64,000 bases of DNA from positions 5,327,234-5,391,233 of the forward strand of contig NZ_CM001439.1 in NCBI RefSeq assembly GCF_000244955.1, in the 5' to 3' direction. Positions 35,893-43,617 of the stretch are shown piece by piece (positions within the stretch are counted from its first letter, which is position 1; each line of letters starts with the position of its first letter). The notes below the pieces were generated by a model. The model had not been told where the DNA came from and made no database searches. It worked only from the letters and a program-made list of their open reading frames with translations. The translations under genes and the position numbers were made by a program. Source of the DNA: Saccharomonospora marina XMU15. GTDB taxonomy: Bacteria; Actinomycetota; Actinomycetes; Mycobacteriales; Pseudonocardiaceae.

Positions 35893-37119
35893 TCAACTCA
35901 TGCCGTGACCGGCAAGGAAGTTCCTGGTCCGCTCGGGGGTGGCCAGGATGTCCCACTGGCGCTCCGGGTAGCTGAAGTTGTCCGTGAACGTGTCCGCCAC
36001 GGCCTGGTTCTGCGACATCGCGCCGAGCAGTTCCAGCAGGTGCGGAGGCGGCGGCGTACGGATCATCAGATTCGTCCAGTCCGACACCGCGTGCACCCGG
36101 TCTTCCCTGCGGCGTGCGACCTTCTTGCAGAAGCGCTCGTCGAAGTTCTGGTCCTCCAGGATGGTCTGCCCCAGTTCCCATGCCGAGTACGAGGCCGAGT
36201 TGGCTCCCTGCCCGATGACCGGGTCCACCACCGTGTGGACGTCACCGACCGCGACGACGTAGCGTCCGTTGGGCAGTCGGGTGTAGTCCTCCCGCACGGA
36301 GGGCACAACGGCGCCCTGGAGCAGGTCCTGCGGTCCGGTCAGCCGGAAGGCGGCGGGGTCGATCCGCTCGAAGGTCGTCGGGTGGTGCTCCGAAACGACC
36401 TTGAGCACCAGCTTCTCGAAGGCCGCGGGATCGTCGTCGTATTGGGTCGCGGTCAGCACCTCGAACTCGCCGCCTGGCACGGCCTCGAACAGCAGCGCGG
36501 TGACGTGGCCCGCGAAGGAGTACATCGGGATCTCCAGCAACTCGCCGTGGCCCGGCGAGATGCTCATCGTGACGCCCCTCGGTTCGGAGTGCGCCACCCC
36601 TTCGTAGAGACCGACACACAGCTTGCGCTGCGGCGTGTCGTACGGGGACTTGTCGGCCCTGCGCGGGAACATCGCGCCCATGCCGCCCCGGCCGGTGGCG
36701 ATCACCACCAGGTCGTGCCGCTGCGACAGTTCCTCCACGTCGGCTGCCTGCACGGGGCGCACCTCGAACTCGCCGCCACGCTCGACGAAGTCCGAAAGCA
36801 GTCTCGGCAGGTAGATCCGGTAGTCGATGGCACGGGACGGGGCGGCGAAGAAGCCGGGGAAGCGCAGCGGCTGCGGCCCACCGATGTAGTGGTGGTGGCC
36901 GAAGTAGCCGTACTCCTCGATGTCCCAATGGTCCACGCCGAGCAGCCGCTCGCGTTCGACAGTGGCGTGGTGGTGGGCGACGGTGTTCGGGATACGACCG
37001 CCTGCCAACTGCTCTGCCGTGCGGTCGCTGTAGATCGTCACGGGCACGCCGTGCCCGCGCAACAGCAGGCCAAGGTGCAACCCGGCGACGCCCGCGCCTA
37101 CGATCCCGATCCCTTCCAT
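35893..37119 (-). CDS. styA: Styrene/indole monooxygenase, FAD oxygenase component
   Basis: A 408-residue group E flavin monooxygenase: FAD-binding GIVGAGVAGLHLGLLL (residues 4-19), then FGHHHYIGGPQPLRFPGF, VIATGRGGMGAMFPRR and the late FAD motif VAVGDVHTVVDPVIGQGANS. StyA-type enzymes epoxidise styrene or oxidise indole with reduced FAD supplied by StyB. Later styrene-pathway genes (isomerase, phenylacetaldehyde dehydrogenase) are absent, so the natural substrate is open; indole is possible. Confidence 0.9.
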   Translation of the reverse strand: MEGIGIVGAGVAGLHLGLLLRGHGVPVTIYSDRTAEQLAGGRIPNTVAHHHATVERERLLGVDHWDIEEYGYFGHHHYIGGPQPLRFPGFFAAPSRAIDYRIYLPRLLSDFVERGGEFEVRPVQAADVEELSQRHDLVVIATGRGGMGAMFPRRADKSPYDTPQRKLCVGLYEGVAHSEPRGVTMSISPGHGELLEIPMYSFAGHVTALLFEAVPGGEFEVLTATQYDDDPAAFEKLVLKVVSEHHPTTFERIDPAAFRLTGPQDLLQGAVVPSVREDYTRLPNGRYVVAVGDVHTVVDPVIGQGANSASYSAWELGQTILEDQNFDERFCKKVARRREDRVHAVSDWTNLMIRTPPPPHLLELLGAMSQNQAVADTFTDNFSYPERQWDILATPERTRNFLAGHGMS

Positions 37120-37140
37120 GAGCGGCTCCCTTGTCCAAGT

Positions 37141-37659
37141 TCAGTGTGTGTAGACGTTGTCGGCGTCGCTGTCCAGTGCCCGGTAGTCTCCGGTGAAGAA
37201 CACCAGTGGAGTGGCGTCGCTGTAGTCGAGGTGTTTGACATGGCCGACGTACAGCAGGTGATCACCAGCGTCATGGGTGTCGACCACGTCGCAGCCGATC
37301 TGGGCCATCGAGCCTCGCAGGAACGCGCAACCGTCGACCAGATCGAACTCCGGCCGCAGGCCGGGTACCGGGTTACCGGCGAAGTGCCGCGAATGCGGGC
37401 GTTGGTGCTCGGTCAGGATGCTGACGCCGTAACGCCCGGTCCGTTCCAGCAGGGCTGCCATCCGAGATGTCTTGCTCAGTGAGACCAGCACGAGCGGCGG
37501 GTCGAGCGAGACAGAGAGAAAACCGTTGGCGGTCATGCCGTGGATGTCTGCGTCGTCAACGGTCGTGACCACGGTGACACCGCTGGTGAACCTGCCCATG
37601 GTGCGGCGAAAGTGGGTGGGGTCGACGGTCGAGCGGTCCAGCGGGGACTTCGTCCTCAC
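37141..37659 (-). CDS. styB: Flavin reductase component of the monooxygenase
   Basis: The 172-residue flavin-reductase-domain protein has FTSGVTVVTTVDDADIHGMT, ANGFLSVSLDPPLVLVSLSK and a GDH-type C-terminal motif around DAGDHLLYVGHV. It uses NAD(P)H to make the reduced FAD needed by StyA. GTG 37659 has GGAGG at 6-base spacing and is preferred over longer starts at 37683 or 37701. The stop lies 21 bases before styA. Confidence 0.9.
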   Translation of the reverse strand: MRTKSPLDRSTVDPTHFRRTMGRFTSGVTVVTTVDDADIHGMTANGFLSVSLDPPLVLVSLSKTSRMAALLERTGRYGVSILTEHQRPHSRHFAGNPVPGLRPEFDLVDGCAFLRGSMAQIGCDVVDTHDAGDHLLYVGHVKHLDYSDATPLVFFTGDYRALDSDADNVYTH

Positions 37660-37739
37660 AGCGCTCCTCCGCAAGAATCGCATAGCGAGCAGGTTACTCA
37701 CCGTACAGCTCTATATACGAGCAAGGTAGCTTGGAGTTT

Positions 37740-38441
37740 GTGAGCGAGGCAACATCGTCCAGAGCGAGCGTGCGCTCGCAGACGCTCGACCGCGCCCTCG
37801 ATGTCCTCGACGTGCTCTCGGACGGGCAGCCGCGATCGAGCCAGGAGCTGGCCACCGCCTCGGGGCTGCACCGCTCGATCGTCTACCGCATCCTGCGCAC
37901 CCTGGAGGACCGCAGGCTCGTCAGCCGTACCGCCGAGGGTCGCTACACGCTGGGCCTGGGACTGTTGGTGCTGTCGCGCACCGTGCTCGGCGACGCGCAG
38001 GCCGAGTTGCAGGACCAACTCGGCCAGCTCGCGAACGCCGTTTCGGCCACGGCGTTCCTGGCGGTGCCACAGGGACGCGAGGTGGTGGCGCTGGTGACGG
38101 TCGAACCGGCACGGCACCGGGCGGCGATCGCCTACCGTCCGGGGGCACGCTCGCCCATGGACCGAGGCGCGTGCGGGTTGGCGATCCTGTCGGCGCAGCC
38201 CGCGCGACCGGACGAACGACCCGAGGTCACGTGGGCCCGGCAGACCGGCTACGTACGCACGGTTGGCGAAGTGCATGCCGGGCTCACCGAGATCGCAGCG
38301 CCCGTCCCGCTCGGGCACGGCTCGGCGGCCGCGGTAGCTGTGGTATTCGTGTCGGGCGACGTGGACGAGACACGCGCCGCCGAAGAGGTCAAGTCGGTGG
38401 CCGCACGCATGAGCAAGCCCACCGAGATATGGGAGCTGTGA
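37740..38441 (+). CDS. IclR-family transcriptional regulator
   Basis: A 233-residue protein with an IclR winged helix (about residues 12-70: LDVLDVLSDGQPRSSQELAT, LHRSIVYRILRTLEDRRLVS) and the effector-binding domain. It is divergent from styB with about 80 bases between, and likely controls the monooxygenase operon. The start is either GTG 37740 or TTG 37731; the first has GGAG close by. It is the last clearly chromosomal gene before the integration hotspot. Confidence 0.88.
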   Translation: MSEATSSRASVRSQTLDRALDVLDVLSDGQPRSSQELATASGLHRSIVYRILRTLEDRRLVSRTAEGRYTLGLGLLVLSRTVLGDAQAELQDQLGQLANAVSATAFLAVPQGREVVALVTVEPARHRAAIAYRPGARSPMDRGACGLAILSAQPARPDERPEVTWARQTGYVRTVGEVHAGLTEIAAPVPLGHGSAAAVAVVFVSGDVDETRAAEEVKSVAARMSKPTEIWEL

Positions 38442-38502
38442 GCACGTCGTGCTGCCGCCGACGATCAGCTCGGCACGCTCTGCCGTGACATCCCAACTGA
38501 AC

Positions 38503-38605
38503 CTTACTGACGGTAGCCGGGCCGTCCGCGTCTGCGGACCCGCAACGTTACAGGCCACGTCGCCTTGGCCAACCCACTCGGCGCGGTTGCGCTACCGACA
38601 GTAAG
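38503..38605. repeat. 15-bp near-perfect inverted repeats 73 bp apart
   Basis: CTTACTGACGGTAGC (38503-38517) and GCTACCGACAGTAAG (38591-38605) are inverted copies with one mismatch. They enclose a 73-base GC-rich segment without a gene, at the border between the chromosome and the hotspot. They could be ends of a small non-coding element or a large hairpin; nothing else is recognised in the 300 bp before the next gene. Confidence 0.6.
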
Positions 38606-38748
38606 AAATGGTAGCGAAGGCACCGCAAGTCGTATCGATCGTTGGTGCTTTCGCGTGACATCTGCAACGGACACCGCAGGCAGGCGATGTAATTGTCGTT
38701 CCCAGCAGGATGATGGAGATGTAGGCACAGGAACAGGCAGGAGACGCC

Positions 38749-38937
38749 ATGGCACACGCCGTTGAAGTCACCAGGGCTGAGTTACTCAAGCGACGACAAC
38801 AGATCTTGCGACGCTTCGACACGAACCTGGAGGAGTTCACGGAGCGCGCGAAGTCCTTCAGCTTGGTCGGCGAAGAGTGGGATGCCTGGGACGAACTACA
38901 AAACATCGCATTCCTCTTGGGTGATGACAAGAGCTGA
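38749..38937 (+). CDS. Small acidic helical protein, first of a two-gene unit
   Basis: The 62-residue protein begins at an ATG 5 bases after CAGGAGA. It is helical and charged (AELLKRRQQILRRFDTNLEE, GEEWDAWDELQNIAFLLGDD), with no known domain. It overlaps the next gene by 14 bases, so the two are translated together. Base composition here is visibly less GC-rich than in the flanking chromosome, a sign of transfer. Small-plus-large overlapping pairs can be toxin-antitoxin modules, but no toxin family is recognised. Confidence 0.7.
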   Translation: MAHAVEVTRAELLKRRQQILRRFDTNLEEFTERAKSFSLVGEEWDAWDELQNIAFLLGDDKS

Positions 38938-39598
38938 CCTCGTCTCCGAGGTCGACAGGTTTACCTCGGAGACAGAAGAACTGCTCCGGTCCTGCTTCGC
39001 GATGGTCGATGAGCCCAGCACTGAAACGCGCGGCGACCGCCTGGTGACGAAGATCAGAGCGCATCTCACCGGGCGAAGCAAACAAGAACTCGCCGAACTC
39101 GACATATATCAGCGATTCTGCCTAGACAGTACCGAAACGTATCTTGCCGTAGAGCAGTCCGTCTTCAAAGTCACCGCGAATATCGACAGGACGCCGATCG
39201 TTCGTTACGATTACGATCGCCTCGCACACTCAAAACCTTCGTCACATATTCAGATCCATACACATCGCGGCGCGGTGTCGCACCTCCTATCACAAACTGA
39301 ACACCCCAAGCCACACGCGATTGAGTCACTTCACTTCCCGACCGGTGGTGCCCGATTTCGGCCGTCCCTGGAAGACCTGCTCGAGTTTCTTATCAAGGAC
39401 TGCAAGTTCACAGCCAAAGATGACTGGTCGGCAGCGGTGAGAAAGGGCCGCGAACGTTGGCGCAGGCTACAGGCCCGGGCGATCGTCCGCGACGCACCCA
39501 GCGAAGCAGTCGCCGCCTTGACGAATCTTGGCTACGACGTCAAACCCCCGAGCAACGGCGTTCCTGCTGACAGCACCAAGGCACTCCATACCTGGTGA
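38924..39598 (+). CDS. Unknown protein, second of a two-gene unit in the hotspot
   Basis: The 224-residue protein has a helical N-terminus (residues 1-80) and a central conserved-looking core: VRYDYDRLAHSKPSSHIQIH, HRGAVSHLLSQ, ESLHFPTGGARFRPSLEDLL. I recall this core style from hypothetical proteins of actinobacterial accessory regions but cannot name a family. The histidine pattern (HIQIHTHRG) may be a metal or catalytic site. Lower GC than its surroundings. Translationally coupled to the small upstream gene. Confidence 0.7.
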   Translation: MTRADLVSEVDRFTSETEELLRSCFAMVDEPSTETRGDRLVTKIRAHLTGRSKQELAELDIYQRFCLDSTETYLAVEQSVFKVTANIDRTPIVRYDYDRLAHSKPSSHIQIHTHRGAVSHLLSQTEHPKPHAIESLHFPTGGARFRPSLEDLLEFLIKDCKFTAKDDWSAAVRKGRERWRRLQARAIVRDAPSEAVAALTNLGYDVKPPSNGVPADSTKALHTW

Positions 39599-39699
39599 AA
39601 ACACTCCTGCAGCAACGCGTGGGTGCGGCTCGACCCTGAGGGGCCGCGCACGGAGGCTCGTACCGGATTCACCATCCTCAACCGCGGCGCTTGGGTCCT

Positions 39700-40045
39700 C
39701 GACCAAGTCGACCAGGCTGCTGTGCGGTGGCACCTGCGATTGGGAGAGCGCCGGTACCAAGTGGCACGAGCGAGGGCGGGGTCTCACGCAGTCGAACGGT
39801 AAGCCGCTCGACCCGCGAGCCGGTTACGAGGAATGGCGGACGCTGCCAGCGGAGGCCGGCGCACGAGATGCGCGCCTCCACGATGGGCGACACAGCCGCC
39901 ACAGTGCTGCTCACTCTTGGCCTCCCCGACCGCACGGTCATGGAAATCGTGGGCTGGTCGACGGTTTCCATGAAGGCGCGTTACATGCACGTCACCGAGG
40001 ACTGCGGCGAGACGTCGCCGACCGGCTGAACGGCTGCATCTGGAG
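39700..40045 (+). pseudogene. Decayed tyrosine integrase, C-terminal remnant
   Basis: Three reading frames together resemble the C-terminus of the intact integrase 8 kb away. One frame gives WHERGRGLTQSNGKPLDPRA and ARDARLHDGR. A second frame, from about 39885, gives TAATVLLTLGLPDRTVMEI and VGWSTVSMKARYMHVTEDC. The first frame resumes near 40005 with RRDVADRLNGCIW. Two compensating frameshifts and loss of the N-terminal part show it is dead. It lies just outside attL and so belongs to an older element at the same tRNA. Confidence 0.8.
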
Positions 40046-40154
40046 GAATGGCTGGCGCGCAGAGACATCACCCGAACCTTCTCACTCCCAATGTTCGTGA
40101 GAGAAGATCGTTTCATGGACGATGCCTACCGTCTTGTCAAGCTAATCTCGCTTG

Positions 40155-40268
40155 TCAGCTGGGCCGGCACTGGAGACAATCGAGCGTCTATGGGTGAATG
40201 ACGTCACCGAGACGTGCTGGCGACTCAAGATCGCCAACTACCAGGAGCGGTTCGACAAGGCCGGCTGA
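40155..40268 (+). pseudogene. Possible gene-end remnant
   Basis: A short open stretch ending at a TGA at 40266-40268 reads ETIERLWVNDVTETCWRLK and then YQERFDKAG, a protein-like composition without a start or ribosome site. It looks like the last 35 residues of a lost gene of the older element. Source unknown. Confidence 0.3.
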
Positions 40269-40347
40269 CGACTACCGTCTGCCCACCGTTTAGCGTGGCG
40301 AGGGGTCTGCACCCACTACTGATGACGCCCCTCTCGACGCCCACACC

Positions 40348-40383
40348 GCAAAACGGCCCCGAATCCAATGGGTTCCGGGGCCA
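40348..40383. terminator. Hairpin just outside attL
   Basis: GGCCCCGAA pairs with TTCCGGGGCC around an 8-9 base loop, with one bulge. It lies about 15 bp before the attL repeat, so in the empty chromosome it would lie just downstream of tRNA-Phe, where it may be the terminator of the tRNA transcript. Confidence 0.45.
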
Positions 40384-40398
40384 TTCTCACAGGTCAAC

Positions 40399-40444
40399 GG
40401 TGTGGCCAGGGCCGGGGTCGAACCGGCGACCTTCCGCTTTTCAG
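40399..40444 (-). repeat. attL: 46-bp copy of the tRNA-Phe 3' end
   Basis: The 46 bases are identical to 48784-48829 inside and beside tRNA-Phe, and identity stops sharply on both sides. It is the original tRNA 3' end displaced by integration; the tRNA itself is restored by the element's copy. The 5' half of the tRNA is absent here, so this is not a functional tRNA gene. Confidence 0.92.
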
Positions 40445-40538
40445 CTCTCGGGATGACCGTTCAGCCACGTCCGACCGGTACCGCGACCTGCGGAAAACAC
40501 GCTGGCTGGAACAGTTGGGGCAGTCTGAACGGGCTTGA

Positions 40539-40558
40539 ACTGCAACGCGGACTGCAAC
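40539..40558 (+). repeat. Integrase arm-type sites, left end
   Basis: Two direct copies of ACTGCAAC (40539-40546, 40551-40558) at a 12-bp period lie 95 bp inside attL. The same pair with the same period recurs 60 bp inside attR (48705-48724). Paired short repeats on both arms of attP are the usual binding sites for the N-terminal domain of tyrosine integrases. Confidence 0.7.
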
Positions 40559-40640
40559 GCGCAGCAAATCAGGAATGAGCCGCTCAGTCGCTCTCTGCTG
40601 ACCGTCAGGAGCCACGCGCCCCCCAGTGTTCCAGCAGCCC

Positions 40641-41588
40641 TTAACGCCCGTGACGGTCACTCAGCAGGGTGTCGAGCGCTTCCACCGATGTCGCGCACCG
40701 AAAGCCGGTGTCGTCGTCGCACATGGTCGCGGCCGCGTCGTTGAACGACGACGGCGTGGCACGGTCGAACAGGCTTGTCCACGCTCCGCCCTTCAGCTCG
40801 TACCGGCCGTGCCGAGTCTCGGTCGAGCACCACTCCCAGACGTTGCCGCACATGTCGTAGACCCCGTACGGGCTGATACCGCTCTGGTAGCAGTCCACGG
40901 GGGTTGTGGAACCGACGCCGTTCTCTCGGACGTTGCACTTCGCCGGGGTTGGCTGGTCACCCCAGGGATACACGTTGCCTCGCGTGCCGCGGGCCGCCTT
41001 CTCCCACTGCTGGCTGGTCGGTAGCGTCTTGCCTGCCCATTCCGCGTATGCGGCAGCGTCATACCAGGTCACGAACACGACCGGATGGTCAGCGAGCCCC
41101 TCGGGGTAGCGGCCGTTCTCCCACCGTTGCGGCGGTGTCCGCCCTGTGGCAGCGAGGAACTGCGCGTACTGAGCATTGCTCACGAGATGAGCGTCAAGGT
41201 AGAACTCAGGCACCCAGACCGGTTCGTTGCTGGGACCGGACAGGAAAACGCTCCCCTCCACCTTGACCATGTCGCTGCCGTCGCGAGGATGCTTGATCCG
41301 GTCGGAACCGATGGGCTCGGGATGCAGGTCGGGTTGAGCATCCGAAACGAGCGAATCGCCGACGAGGTGCGCGAACCGGGCACGGGTGTCCGCGTCCGAC
41401 CGTGTCAGGCAGGTGTCGAGCGCGGCCTGGTTGACCGGCCGGGGACGTATGTTCTCCCGACCGGCTTCCCACTTGGAGATCATGCGCTCGCTGACGCCCA
41501 GGTGTGCGGCGAACTCGCGGATGCTCATCCGCTTCGCCTCGCGAAGTGCACGTACCTCGATGCCGGTCCACCGTTCGACCGTCGCCAC
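40641..41588 (-). CDS. HTH (XRE) domain fused to SUMF1/FGE-sulfatase-like domain
   Basis: A 315-residue fusion. Residues 8-60 form an XRE helix-turn-helix (VRALREAKRMSIREFAAHLG, SERMISKWEAGRENIRPR). Residues 105-310 form a formylglycine-generating-enzyme-like fold: VSNAQYAQFLAATG, VVFVTWYDAAAYAEWAGKTL, YPWGDQPTP, YDMCGNVWEW and GFRCAT. The paired cysteines of true FGE are not clearly conserved (MCDDDTGFRC), so it may be a ligand-sensing or different iron/copper enzyme. It is followed by the aminotransferase gene on the same strand. Not a core mobility gene; probably cargo. Confidence 0.85.
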   Translation of the reverse strand: MATVERWTGIEVRALREAKRMSIREFAAHLGVSERMISKWEAGRENIRPRPVNQAALDTCLTRSDADTRARFAHLVGDSLVSDAQPDLHPEPIGSDRIKHPRDGSDMVKVEGSVFLSGPSNEPVWVPEFYLDAHLVSNAQYAQFLAATGRTPPQRWENGRYPEGLADHPVVFVTWYDAAAYAEWAGKTLPTSQQWEKAARGTRGNVYPWGDQPTPAKCNVRENGVGSTTPVDCYQSGISPYGVYDMCGNVWEWCSTETRHGRYELKGGAWTSLFDRATPSSFNDAAATMCDDDTGFRCATSVEALDTLLSDRHGR

Positions 41589-41647
41589 TCGCTACCCCCA
41601 AGGTGAGACATCCCGCGAGGGGAGCGTAGCGGACCGTGTCCGCCGGA

Positions 41648-42427
41648 CTACACGGTTTCGCCGGGGATGTCCGCGTACAGCTCGCGCAGCTCGTCAAGGA
41701 TCTTGTGAGTGGTTGGCCATTCCGTGCTGTCAACTGCGGCGACCGGCCGGACGCCGGTCGCGGCATTTGTAGCGAACGCAGCTTCCATGCCACCCAGGTG
41801 CGACAGGGTCAAGGGCTCCGTCGCTACCGGCTCGTCAAGTGCCCGGTTGATCAGGTTCATCGTGGTTCCGGCGAGCCACTCCGAACGGGGCCAAACGACT
41901 TGCCCGTCACGAATGAACCCGATGTTCGACGTGGCAATTTCCGAGATCGTGCCATCGGGGTTGACGAAGAGGACGTCGTCGTAGCCTTCACGCTGCGCGT
42001 CGCGCCGATGCTTCAGGGCGCCGAACAGGCCGATGTGCTTCACAGACGGCATCTCACGACGGTAGGACGCTGCTTGGAGACGCAGCGGCGGAGAAGCGGC
42101 ATCCGGGGCAGGTCTCGTGGTTACGAGTATGTGCGGGTCAGCGTCCGCCCCGATGTTGCCCAGGCCGAGTGCGGGGTCGTACACGGTGACCCGTACAACG
42201 GTGCGTCGAGCGTCGCTGCCGAGAGCATGGCGCACGTAACCGCGCACTCGCTCGGTGTCCAGTTCGACGTCGAACAGTTGGCGGCAGTCCCTCGCCAACC
42301 GTTGCATGTGGAGTGACAGCCCGCGCACCTCGCCACGCTCGACCAACATCGACGTGAAGTGGCCGTAGTTGGTCAACGCAAGGGCCTTGATCTGGTCGGG
42401 GTCCGGTTCGACACCGTTCAGTTGCAT
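41648..42427 (-). CDS. Class IV (fold-type IV) PLP aminotransferase-like enzyme
   Basis: The 259-residue protein starts at MQLNGVEP with GGGAGG 8 bases upstream. It has the branched-chain-aminotransferase/ADC-lyase fold: the PLP lysine in SVKHIGLFGALKHRR and the glutamate in GTISEIATSNIGFI, then WPRSEWLAGTTMNLI and MEAAFATNAATGVRPV. The active-site residues look intact. Substrate unknown. It lies 59 bp upstream of the HTH-SUMF1 gene on the same strand, so the two likely form one unit carried by the element. Confidence 0.85.
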   Translation of the reverse strand: MQLNGVEPDPDQIKALALTNYGHFTSMLVERGEVRGLSLHMQRLARDCRQLFDVELDTERVRGYVRHALGSDARRTVVRVTVYDPALGLGNIGADADPHILVTTRPAPDAASPPLRLQAASYRREMPSVKHIGLFGALKHRRDAQREGYDDVLFVNPDGTISEIATSNIGFIRDGQVVWPRSEWLAGTTMNLINRALDEPVATEPLTLSHLGGMEAAFATNAATGVRPVAAVDSTEWPTTHKILDELRELYADIPGETV

Positions 42428-42476
42428 GCCGTCAGCCTCCCATCTGAGTGGCCTCGATCGCGCCCTGACAGCCGCG

Positions 42477-42522
42477 AAGTTCAGCGGAGGTTCAGTGCCG
42501 CTGGTTCGGCAGAAGTTCAGCG
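42477..42522. repeat. Three A(A/G)GTTCAG(C/T)G repeats in a divergent promoter
   Basis: AAGTTCAGCG (42477-42486), AGGTTCAGTG (42488-42497) and AAGTTCAGCG (42513-42522) lie between the minus-strand aminotransferase gene and the plus-strand small membrane protein gene. Spacing is 11 and 25 bp. They may bind the HTH-SUMF1 protein or another element regulator. Confidence 0.5.
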
Positions 42523-42626
42523 CTGAGGGGGTTTCTGGACAGTTCTCACCCGCGCTGGCTGGCAGCACGCTGGAGACATGAGCAAGCACGGCGCAGCCAG
42601 CAACGATTGCGACGGAGGGAGCAACG

Positions 42627-42815
42627 ATGGCCAAGCAGACGTTTCCCGGACTTCAGACCAGCACCAACCCGCTGAAAAAGGTGATCGGCACCGTAGTGGT
42701 CCTGGCGCTCTTGGTAGTCGTCGCGAAATACCCAGCCGACGCCGCGAGCTGGGTGAAGACACTGCTGAGCTGGCTCGACGGCGTTGTGACCTTCTTGCGT
42801 CAGGTGGGCGGCTAG
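42627..42815 (+). CDS. Small single-pass membrane protein
   Basis: The 62-residue protein follows a ribosome site GAGGGAG. It has one hydrophobic helix (residues 18-36: KVIGTVVVLALLVVVAKYPA) and an amphipathic tail (WVKTLLSWLDGVVTFLRQVG). Small membrane proteins of this type are frequent in actinobacterial integrative elements, with unknown function. It ends 4 bases into the convergent GntR gene. Confidence 0.75.
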   Translation: MAKQTFPGLQTSTNPLKKVIGTVVVLALLVVVAKYPADAASWVKTLLSWLDGVVTFLRQVGG

Positions 42816-43168
42816 CGCGCCTTGACTTCCCGCAGCTCGCGCTCAAGGACATCCAGGCGGCGGCGGATGGAGGCCAGTTGCGAGTAGACCTCGGCGAGGT
42901 CGCCGGTCTCCCCTGCCGCTTCCTCTTGAGCCGGTTTCGATCGGACGAACGAACCCTGTCCTTGGCGAGTGATGATCAAGCGCTCTTGCTGGAGCAGACC
43001 GTACGCGCGTTTCACGGTGCCGACCGAAACGCCGTACTGCTCCGCGATGGCCTGGTGAGGCGGAAGCTTGTCTCCCAGCTTGTAGCTGCCGTCCTCAATG
43101 TCGCCCCGGATCGCGGAAGCGACCTGGAGATACGGCGGTCGTACGTCGTCAGGGTCGAGGCTGTCCAC
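42812..43168 (-). CDS. GntR-family regulator (KorSA-like)
   Basis: The 118-residue protein has a GntR winged helix (PPYLQVASAIRGDIEDGSYK, LGDKLPPHQAIAEQYGVSVG, TVKRAYGLLQQERLI) and a short C-terminal coiled coil. It resembles KorSA of pSAM2, which represses the element's activator/replication genes. The start is taken as GTG at MDSLDPDDVRPPY; a TTG 27 bases upstream is possible. An inverted repeat lies about 35 bases upstream and is a likely operator. Confidence 0.82.
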   Translation of the reverse strand: MDSLDPDDVRPPYLQVASAIRGDIEDGSYKLGDKLPPHQAIAEQYGVSVGTVKRAYGLLQQERLIITRQGQGSFVRSKPAQEEAAGETGDLAEVYSQLASIRRRLDVLERELREVKAR

Positions 43169-43204
43169 GACCAGCAGGATACGCCACACAGGCAACTAAC
43201 CCAT

Positions 43205-43227
43205 CTAGGTGATAACAGCTTACCTAG
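43205..43227. promoter_or_regulatory. Inverted repeat, candidate GntR operator
   Basis: CTAGGT (43205-43210) and ACCTAG (43222-43227) are inverted with an 11-base spacer, in an AT-richer stretch between the minus-strand GntR gene and the plus-strand HTH/rep genes. The placement fits a switch between dormancy and excision/replication, as in pSAM2-like elements. Confidence 0.6.
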
Positions 43228-43358
43228 GTTGTCTATGTTGGCTGTTTTCTCTAGTGTTGCAGTCGTCGCGCGAGTCACTGACTCCCCCGACACGGCAGAA
43301 AGCCCCGACCGGTGCTGGAACACCGGCCGGGGCGAACATCGAAACCTTGGGAGCATCG

Positions 43359-43616
43359 ATGCAGTTCGAGCCTAACCGGATGTACCGGGTGAAGGCAGTG
43401 GCAGAGGCGCTGGACGTCTCGGCTACGACGATCTACCGGGCCATTGAGGCCGGGAAGCTGGACGCGCTGAAGCTGGGCAAGGCCACCTTGCGCGTCACGG
43501 GCGCGGCCGCGAACGCCTACGTCAATGCGTGTTCGGAGGCGGCGTATCAGTCCTACGTGGTCGAGGGTGTCTCGGCTGCGGACGCTGAGGGCGAGCAGGC
43601 TGGGGAGGTGGCCTGA
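43359..43616 (+). CDS. Small MerR/excisionase-type HTH protein
   Basis: An 85-residue DNA-binding protein with the HTH_17 fold: YRVKAVAEALDVSATTIYRA, IEAGKLDALKLGKATLRVTG. A GGGAG ribosome site lies 6 bases before the ATG. The 30-residue acidic tail is unusual. It is a second Xis-like factor besides the one beside the integrase, and may control copy number or the downstream genes. Confidence 0.8.
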   Translation: MQFEPNRMYRVKAVAEALDVSATTIYRAIEAGKLDALKLGKATLRVTGAAANAYVNACSEAAYQSYVVEGVSAADAEGEQAGEVA

Positions 43617-43617
43617 A

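Noticed and set aside
40399-40444. A second tRNA-Phe gene
   Set aside because: Only the 3' half is present; the 5' half is unrelated sequence. It is the attL copy.
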